A stretch of 64,000 nt of DNA from Calcarisporiella thermophila CBS 279.70. Its lineage: Eukaryota; Calcarisporiellomycota. A program made the translations under genes and the position numbers. Below are positions 56,201 to 64,000 of this stretch, piece after piece. The stretch's first letter is position 1, and each line of letters opens with the position of its first letter. Below the pieces are notes generated by a model. The model was not told the DNA's origin and searched no databases. It was given only the letters and a program-made list of their open reading frames with translations. The stretch lies in assembly GCF_041956535.1 (NCBI RefSeq), contig NW_027192193.1, forward strand, positions 28,792 through 92,791. Direction: 5' to 3'.

Positions 56201-57353
56201 ATATGCACTGCCTTGCCACATTCTATGGTAAGATCTAGCTCTTCTCACTGACCAAATTTGATCCTTTTGTGACCTCTTCAATGGAATAGGACCCATCCAC
56301 GCGCCAAATACAGGTGTCTGCGCAGTTCAATCAGTTACTGAGAATTCCAACGCTGCTTTCCGCATTAGCGCCACTGGTGTCGTGCTAGACATCAATCAGT
56401 CTGTGGAAATCGTGAAGAAGCTTAAGCTCACGGGAACACCTTACAAGATCTACAAGCATACTGCATTCATCAGAGACATGTTCAACTCTGCCCTTGAAGT
56501 GACAAAGTTCGAAGGTGCAGGAATACGCACCGTGTCAGGAATTCGTGGACAAGTGAAGAAGCCCTTGGCTGTAAGTATTCTATTTGAAAACCTCTTCTTC
56601 CCCTCCCCCTCAAGCTAAAATATTTAATACCAACCATTGCATCTAGAAACCCGAGGGTCACTTCCGTGCTACGTTCGAGGATAAAATCCTCAAGAGCGAC
56701 ATTGTATTTTTGCGTGCATGGTATCCCATCAAGCCTCGCAAATTCTACAACCCCGTTACCTCTCTTCTGCTCGCAGATAAAAACTCATGGCTAGGAATGC
56801 GCCTCACATCACAAGTGCGTCGTGAGCAGGGATTACGTGCACCACAAAATCCAGACTCAACTTATAGAGTAAGTGCTATTCTCCAACCATTTCTCCATAC
56901 CCAAGTGTTTACACCTCTCTCCTTTGCCTCGCTGCTTCCTTCCAATTGCTTTCTTAGCCTATCGAACGTAAAACGCGTCGATTCAACTCCCTACGTATTC
57001 CCAAGTCTCTGCAATCCGAGCTGCCGTTCGCCTCTAAACCCAAGATCACTGGCAAACGCACAACCAAGGGCTACCTGCAGAAGCGTGCAGTAGTGCTCGA
57101 ACCGGGAGAGCGCAAGATCTACACTCTGATGCAACAACTCAACACGCTGAAGCACGAGAAGATACGAAAACGCAAGTTGAAGCAAGAAGAGAAGCGCGGA
57201 GAATATCTGCGCAAGAAGGCGAAGCTCGATGCCGATTCCGCAGAAAAAGACAAGGAGCGACGAAGAGAGTACTATCGGAAGGAAGGGAAGAAAGCGGCGG
57301 CAAGCGAATCCTCTTCCCGGAAGCGAATCAAAGTAGCAAAAGTTTCCTCATAA
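53218..57353 (+). CDS. BMS1: Ribosome biogenesis GTPase Bms1
   Basis: Nine exons (53218-53322, 53398-53544, 53629-53838, 53927-54557, 54631-55988, 56050-56227, 56290-56570, 56647-56868, 56958-57353) join in frame to 1175 aa. The basic N-terminus leads to the GTPase domain with P-loop GPPGTGKT at 81-88 (formed across intron 2), [20 protein letters not shown] and the [20 protein letters not shown] block. A long acidic linker (54860-55130 and 55560-55640) follows. The C-terminal domain shows [29 protein letters not shown] and the end region [23 protein letters not shown]. Bms1 acts in the nucleolus with Rcl1 in early 40S assembly and pre-rRNA cleavage at site A2. All landmark blocks are intact. 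Length agrees with yeast Bms1 (about 1180 aa). Confidence 0.96.
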
Positions 57354-57544
57354 TCCATTACCCTCGCAATTAATACAAATAAAGCAATTCTTGGATATTT
57401 ATTGGACGCTTTTCCTCACTACGATCCTGAAGCACAAGAAAAATAACAAATAACCAAATTTTCATTTTTTAAGCAATCATATTACATTATTTCAGGGCAA
57501 TTTCTAACATTAGATATCACATAAGGACCATCATTTAGTTATAA

Positions 57545-59345
57545 TTAAGAGCTATTGTCCGGCTCCTCGCTCTTCTCTCTCTCATTACTGTTGTCCTTCT
57601 CTTCGGTATCATTCGGGAACAAGAGGTGAGGCCGTTCATTAGCCACCTCCAACAACAGCTCTCCGAAAACTGTATTCGCCCATGCAAACCAGTCTCGCGA
57701 GAAGTCCGAGGGGTTGTCGACATCGAAGGATTCATGCATAAGGCCAGTACCGCCGGTCGTGTCCCGCAACGTTCTTAACATCCTTTTGATCTCTTCATCG
57801 CTGGTCGACGTTAGTGCCTGCATGGCGAAGGCGAGTGGCCAGGGCCGCTGTAGCCCCGTATGGGGTGAGCCGATCCCGGGGTATTTACCTCTCGCGTAAT
57901 AAGGATTCCAGTTTGAAAGAATGAATCGACGGGTCGTTAGGTATACTGGGTCGTCCTTCTTGACAAATCCAAGTGAAGGAAGCGAAAGCAGCGATGGTAT
58001 GTTGGCATCGTCCATCAAGAGGTGTGAGCCATAGCCATCAACTTCGTAAGCATACATGCGCCCAAATTCTGGGTGGGTCACAATGCCATATTTATCGATT
58101 GCCTTTCGCACCTGCTTTGAGAGCTCACGAGCATCTTTTGAAAGCTCTTGAGCCAGATCTTTAGCATTGAGTATTTCGGCAAGCTGATCCAAGCCTACTG
58201 CAGCCATTGCGTTCGCCGGGATAAGGAACGGAAAGATCGAGCTGTCGTCCGAAGGCCGGAAGTGCGATTTAATTAGGCCGCATTGACTAACGGGATTTCC
58301 GATTCCATTCAACGAGAGTGTTTCCGTTGTGGTTCGAGTAAGACGCGTAAAATTGTATGCAGAGTGGTTCAATTCCTCAAAAGTCCCCTTCTGCTGTACC
58401 CTCATTGTCATCACGACTAGCTTTGCGGCCTCAAGCCATTTGGGATTCTTCGTGAATGACGCGTCGCCCGTAGCATTGAAGTAGCGATATGAAAGACGTA
58501 GGAACGAGGCAAGGCTATCGAGCTCGTACTTAGCCTCCCATACCACGGAAGCGTCATAAGGGGGATAGACTTGATCGGACTGGGCCCATTTGTTCGTTTG
58601 AAACTTAATTTGGGCTTCCTTGGGGGGACGGAAGGCGTTTCCATATGGGTATGAAAGGATTTGCTCGGCTTGCATGTTAATGACCCCAAGAATTAAACGC
58701 TGTAGCGCAGGATCTTCCGGGGCATAGGGGATATACGGGAGTACCTATTGGAGAAACAATGAAGAGTAAGACCTCTCTAAGCCTTGTAGCGCTTGCCATA
58801 AACCCATACCTGGTTAGTGGAGTCGCGTAACCACATGGCAGGGATATCTATCGAGGTGAAAAAGAAAATGGGGTAATATTTCCACACTGAAATAAGGAAC
58901 AACCAATGTATACTCTATTTACCTCCTGTGATAACAAAAGTAAGCGGCACATTTCCACTGTCCTTGTGCCATGCAATTGTAGTGTCTATCGATGAAAGGA
59001 TATCAGAAACAAGATAGTGTCCTCAAAATTCCTCCTCTGTCAAAATTTATATTCTCTATATTCACCTAAGGTATTCGGAAAGCAGTTCTGGAACATCATG
59101 GCAAGATCCTTATCCGCCATTCGCTTGGTCATGTTCGCAATTACTTTTTCAATCGCGTCGCTGCTAAATTTTCGCTTACCTCGTGGAGGACGCGCATTGG
59201 GCAGTTTTAATGGCCCAGTCGAGTTGGTATGAACTTCAGAGTCAGGAGAATCAGGATGTCGTTTGTACGGGTGAGCCATGACGGCATGGAAGCTGAGAAC
59301 AGCACAAATAACTGCAAACAACAGCAGGCATAGAGCTTTTGACAT
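57545..59345 (-). CDS. GH125 metal-independent alpha-mannosidase
   Basis: Four exons (59345-59066, 58985-58923, 58847-58810, 58744-57545) join in frame to 526 aa. A signal peptide or anchor is at residues 1-24 (ALCLLLFAVICAVLSFHAV). The glycosidase domain has [22 protein letters not shown] built across three exons, NMQAEQILSYPYGNAFRPP, and further on SDDSSIFPFLIPANAMA and DVDNPSDFSRDWFAWANTVFGELL. These match glycoside hydrolase family 125, whose members remove alpha-1,6-mannose without a metal ion and may trim N-glycans or fungal wall mannan. The product should enter the secretory pathway. The C-terminal 25 residues are acidic and not part of the fold. The first Met of the signal peptide was chosen; the exon of 38 nt is small but required for the DSTNQ motif. 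Confidence 0.92.
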
Positions 59346-60429
59346 TACTAGCAACAAATCTGATTAGAGGACCACGCGCATCAAGTTGAGAGAAGGGGAA
59401 TGGAAAACTCGGTGAGCGTCTGCACAGGCTCACGTTTATACAAGACGATGGCCTAGTTTCCCGCGCTTCCTTCTCTGTGAAAAACTTTAAGCGAGGTTGT
59501 ACGAAAAGGCTAAAGGGAAACTGAGAGAGGGATCAGGGGAAGATTTAATAAGCAAGATACAGGTGCGCTCCCTACAAACATGCAGGCCATTCACATGGGA
59601 GATGGTCGAAAGCAGGTTAGTTTGCTTAGTTGAGCGGGTCAATCAAGTTTATTTTATTTCTATTACTATCTGGTCGATGGGATTATACAATCGGTCAAAT
59701 TTACAGCATTTGATCTGATTTCATTTACGACTGGCTCCGAAATATGACCAACGGATGATTGAAGGAGAAATAGAAAACTTCCTCTAGGGACATAGGGGAC
59801 CGATTGGATACTGCCGATCTTGGAAAGATTTCCCAATACATAGTACGGCCGAATCAGAGGGGGACTCCCATCTCAATGGGCAAGAACATATAGCACGGAT
59901 AGTTATGTACTAAGCCAAACGCATCCTTGGTACTCCATGTATACTACGGTATACTCCAATGTCTATTATAGTATACTACATCTTTGGATCAATAATCCCT
60001 ACCGCAGAACGGACATAATCCGAGGGAGGGGGGGACAGCCTCGAGATGTGAAAATCCTACTATTACTTAGAATTGAAATTGTTCAATATTAGAAATGCCT
60101 TTTTATGTAAGATAGAATTGCACGTCAATATTTGGTGTCCATAACGGAATGTCATCCTGAGAAGGAGAGGTAGTAGCGATAGAGTATAATGGTATCAGCA
60201 AAAGAGAGTCTAATATTTAGCTTATCTTTAAAATTTTAAGAATATTAAATGGCATCGGCAACTACACTAAAGATAAAAGAGGAAAATAAAAAAACAACTT
60301 TTGCTTGACGCAAGCGGAATAGGAGGAAAATAAAAAATACAGCGGATAGAGAGAGCATATGGGATAACTAGAAGGTAATAAATAACATCCACATAGGAAA
60401 TCTCTGCGATTGCATAGGGGGAAATCGAA
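59346..60429. other. Intergenic region
   Basis: About 1.1 kb. The left part is the promoter of the GH125 gene. Short repeated words (gtatacta or similar) occur at 59938-59972. Small open frames (59497-59718, 60506-60267) lack domains. No RNA gene is seen. Confidence 0.4.
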
Positions 60430-63400
60430 TTAGTTAGGATTCGATTTGAGCCAGTTGGCAACATCTTGGGCGTCGCGAGTGACCCAACCAATACGCACGC
60501 GAGCACTCTCTATGGCCTGCTGCAGATGGCGGGTGTAGCTGCTAGTATCTTGCTGTTGCTTGAAAAAGGCCTCGGCATCGTCGAGGGCAGCTTGTGAGGC
60601 GAAATTACCCACGCTGCTTTTGATGATGTTGCCAAGCAAGTTGGTGGTGCCCTGGTAACGGTCGAGGAGCGTCTTCCAGTTCTCCTTAATGAAAGCCCAA
60701 AGAGCAGGGCGAGCCTCGGGATTGTTTCCAAGAGCGGCGAAGGGAGTGTTGATGTCCTGGTTACGTACCTCACTGCTAAGACTCAGATTCAGGGTGCGCT
60801 GGATAAGCTCGGGCTGCTTGGCATAGCCAAGGGCACGGAGGGCAAGCAGTTTCTGGTCGATCAGGGGGCTTTCGCGGTAGAGCTTCAATACAGCCTCATA
60901 CTCGGCAACACCGCCTGTCGCAACCACAACCTCGTACACGAATTGCCGCACGTTGGGGTTGAGCGCGGAGGCATTACCCTGCACAAAGCTGTTGAAGCGA
61001 GCCTTGGCTTCATTCACCACATCAGTGTCGTTGGCACGCGCAGCAGCCGCCAAGACATTTGTACGCCTCGTCACGGTAATGTAGTCCTCGCCATCAGCGA
61101 AATCCCACCCAACCTGCTTCGCCAGATTGGCGAACACTTTGCGTTGGATGTCCAACAGTCCAGCCCGAGCCTCCTGCGGCTGTTCGGACCACGCGGCTCG
61201 GAATGAAGCCAGCCCCGTGGCCACCTCTCCAAGTACAATGGGGTTCTGTTCATTCTGATAAGCCTGCACAAGACTGAGATAGTTGCTGGTCTTGTCGTAT
61301 CCAGCCTTGGCAAGGTGCACGGCATCGGTGATAAGGTTCAATCGGTCAGTGTCGTTGAACACACCGCCCTTCTTAACGGCCTCAATAATCTTGTTGAGCA
61401 AATCGGTGGAGTACTTGACACGATATACTCCATCGAAATCATGGTTGAGTTTGATGATGTTACCCTTGACTTCGAAAGTGCCCTCACGCTCAGTGAGCGT
61501 AAGGTTATTGGGGGTGGCATTCTCTCCCGCGTCAGGGCTGTAGACGAAGAGCGGAACGGGCCAAATGGTGGTATCTTCCTCGGGCTTCGCGTCTCCAGAG
61601 GCGATAAAGCGATTCTGTTTGACATGGATTTTACCCGGTTCGGGTTGGTCCACGGTAATCAAGGGGAAACCAACCACCTTAGTCCAAGGCGACATGAACT
61701 TATTGACATCGATGCCAGATATCTCACCGAGAGTGGCCCAGAGATCCTATTAAGATGGAGCGAAAGCACGGGATAAGAAAAGATGAGTGAGCCAGAACTT
61801 TCATCCGTCCTACAATCGAGTATGCTTACCGAAGTCTTTGCATTTCCGAACTTGTGCTTGTCAAGATAAGCACTCACACCCTTGAGGAACACCTCTTGAG
61901 TCAGATAAGAGTCGGCCATGCGGATCACACTAGAGCCCTTGCTGTAAGAAATGTCATCAAAGATCTGGACGGCGTCTGCAGCAGCGCGCACGTTAGCCTC
62001 GATGGGGTGGGAGGAGCGCAGAGCATCTAGAATGAGACCACTCTCGACTTCATCGGCAACGAAGTAGGTCCAATGGTTCCATTCGGGGAAGAGGGTGTCC
62101 ACGGCCAGAGCAGCGATCCAAGTGGCGAATCCTTCGTTGAGCCAGAGATCTGCATTCAAGGGGGGAGAGTGGGGTATATTGAGCAACCTGCATTCCGAAC
62201 ACCGAATAATCAGCCTACTACTTACCATTCCACCAGTCCATTGTAACGAGGTTACCCGTCCATTGATGGGCCAGCTCGTGGGCCACCACGCTTGCCACAC
62301 CCAACTTCTGGCTAGCGCTCGACGATTTCTCATCGTAATAAAGTCGCGAGGCTCTGTAAGTAACCAATCCCCAGTTCTCCATGGCACCGCTAGAGAAGTC
62401 CGGCACCGCAAGCATATCCAGTTTGGGGAGAGGGTAGGGTTGCTTAAAGGTCTTGGCGTAGTATTCTAAGACGCGAGTGGCGACATCCAAAGCAAACTTT
62501 CCGAGTTCCTTATTGCCGGGAGTAGTGTAGACACGGCAGAGCACCGGTTTCCCACCATTATTTTCGCCGGTGGTTTTGGCCTCGATGTATTCGAACTCTC
62601 CAACGGCGAAAGCAACCAGCTGCACGATGAAGAGAAATAGGGGAATAAAATTTTCAGTTAGATGCAAAGGGATCACACCATGATCAGGTGAAACAGTGTC
62701 TTACGTAGGTACTAATAGGTACGGATTGGGCAAATCGTACCCGTTTCAGCCCGCCATCAATGTTGGTCTCCTCCAATACATTCATGTTGGAGAGGGCGAC
62801 CTTATCTTGAGGCACCACGAGAGTGATGTTATAAGTAGCTTTCAGGTTGGGCTAGAGGATAAACAAAAAAATTATCCGATCAGTATTTGGACGGAAGGAG
62901 GAGGGGGCATGATCACCTACCTCATCCCAGGACGGGAATGCGCGTCTAGCATCTGCGGGCTCAAAATCTGTGCTTGCCATGTAGCGGGTCTCGTTTCCGA
63001 CGGTATACTTGCTGCGGTAGAAGCCGCTGAGTCCTTCGCTGATGTTGCCGCTGAAGCGGACATTAAGAAGAGCGGTGGTATTTGCCTTGAGTGGTTCGGG
63101 AACCACGACGGTGATGCGCTGGCCCTCGATATCATAGATCACGCCAGACTCGGGGATGGCGTGTTCCTTGTCAGGAAGACGCACAGTGGCGCTAAGAACC
63201 TTGTGGCCGATATCATTGAAGGTGATGTTGGCCCCATCCTGCTGGACAATCAAACTGTGAGAATAGGCAAGAAAGAGTCAGTGTCTGCTGAAGTTTCCAG
63301 GCTCCAAACAGGCCGATACTCACTGAGTCGTGATGTCGCCCTCGTATGTGAAGGCAGCTAGATTCGGGGTGATGGTCAGGTCATAATGGGTTGGTTTAAC

Positions 63401-63502
63401 GTTTTGCGGAAGGATGACCCTTTCGGTGGAGGGGGCGGGCGGGTTCTGGGCCACGGCCGAGAGGACGCCGAGCCCAAGGATGAGAGCCAACTTGGCGAGC
63501 AT
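60430..63502 (-). CDS. M1 family zinc aminopeptidase
   Basis: Six exons (63502-63324, 63254-62921, 62851-62705, 62619-62226, 62149-61830, 61746-60430) join in frame to 896 aa. The N-terminus MLAKLALILGLGVLSAVAQ looks like a signal peptide. The exopeptidase motif GAMEN is at 298-302. The zinc site is H334, E335, H338 (HELAHQWTGN) plus E357 in DLWLNEGFA, exactly 18 residues after the HExxH. The ERAP1-like C-terminal domain runs from about residue 560 to the end (FDGVYRVKYSTDLLNKI to DVANWLKSNPN). The enzyme removes N-terminal residues, as in yeast Aap1/Ape2 or animal aminopeptidase N. The signal peptide suggests secretion or cell-surface location, unlike the cytosolic yeast enzymes. An upstream in-frame extension to about 63586 without an ATG start was not used. 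Confidence 0.95.
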
Positions 63503-64000
63503 CTTAAGGCTGCTGCTCGAGGAGGTCAAGGGGACGAAAGTCGGGAATGAAAAGGCAGAAAAGAATTCAGGGCGAAAACTTCTCACCCCCTTCGATTATA
63601 AAAGGAGAGGAGAAAAACGGTTTCACGAGAAATAAAAAAAATTTCTCACAAGAGTTTAAGTTTCCTGGAAAAAAATCAAAGTCCAAAAGGTTCCGCGTGG
63701 TTTTGTGAAAGGACATTGAAATTGAAGATCTCGGAGAGGAGGTTTGGGCAGTTTTGGCAAAAGCAAATGAGAGGCTCAATTTCTTAATTAGGGCGAAGGA
63801 TACACATTTACAAAGCATTGCGGAGATTATTTCCTCAACCGTGTTCATATGGCCTCTCACATGGTTTAAGCACAGACGCTAACGCCTTTGTAGAACCATA
63901 TGGCAAGGCTGGGCCTGCTTCGTCATTATTGTGCACCTATGATGCTAATGGAGGACCAGCCAGCTCGATAGGGAGATGAGGTGTTCCCTGTTACCGTCGC
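63503..64000. other. Upstream region of the aminopeptidase gene
   Basis: About 500 bases to the window end. It contains the presumed promoter of the M1 aminopeptidase. A 97-codon reverse frame (63860-63567) has no domain. Nothing further is seen. Confidence 0.4.

Overview
The window looks like nuclear DNA of an early-diverging fungus. Genes are densely split by short GT-AG introns (about 45 to 150 bp, mostly 50 to 95 bp), intergenic DNA is AT-rich, and the conserved genes are ordinary eukaryotic housekeeping genes (BMS1, PEX1, RPL10, gamma-SNAP, CCDC124/Lso2, kinesin-7). They sit among many relics of transposons (MULE/FAR1, PIF/Harbinger, LINE, SINE, LTR, and a restriction-like-endonuclease retrotransposon). 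This mix, with a secreted tyrosinase, suggests Mucoromycota, perhaps Glomeromycotina. That placement is inference; no rDNA or marker phylogeny could be run.

Layout. 1-10 kb: a Ure2p-type glutathione S-transferase, a decayed MULE transposase, a BAHD-type acyltransferase, a broken GMC oxidoreductase and an intact secreted tyrosinase. 10-17 kb: gene-poor DNA with a solo LTR, a PIF/Harbinger pair (SANT-type protein plus truncated DDE transposase) and a LINE reverse-transcriptase fragment. 17.5-26.6 kb: a repeat-built region. It holds three copies of a tRNA-derived SINE and a solo LTR nested in one another with readable target-site duplications, an intact tRNA-Glu(CTC) gene, a 737-base assembly gap, a GC-rich R2/NeSL-like retrotransposon that starts directly behind a tRNA-Glu 3' end, and two copies of a roughly 380-bp repeat anchored to tRNA-Glu 3' ends.

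27-29.4 kb: acid sphingomyelinase-like phosphodiesterase (six exons). 31.1 kb: a MITE. 32.2-38.8 kb: CENP-E-like kinesin (12 exons, 1938 aa) whose tail contains eight consecutive 42-residue coiled-coil repeats. 39.6-46.8 kb: an F-box/R3H protein, a coiled-coil protein with a CC1-box-like motif (possible dynein adaptor), RPL10, CCDC124/Lso2 and a PSP1-domain protein. 47.2-63.5 kb: PEX1, gamma-SNAP with a proline-rich extension, BMS1, a GH125 mannosidase and an M1 aminopeptidase.

The conserved genes do not form an operon-like unit. They cover translation and ribosome assembly (RPL10, BMS1, CCDC124), membrane and peroxisome traffic (gamma-SNAP, PEX1), mitosis and transport (kinesin, coiled-coil protein) and secreted hydrolysis (sphingomyelinase, GH125, M1 peptidase, tyrosinase). 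Several pairs are head to head over short shared promoters (F-box/coiled-coil, 149 bp; gamma-SNAP/BMS1, 192 bp; PSP1/PEX1, about 320 bp). Exon joins given below were worked out by hand from reading frame, splice consensus and family similarity.
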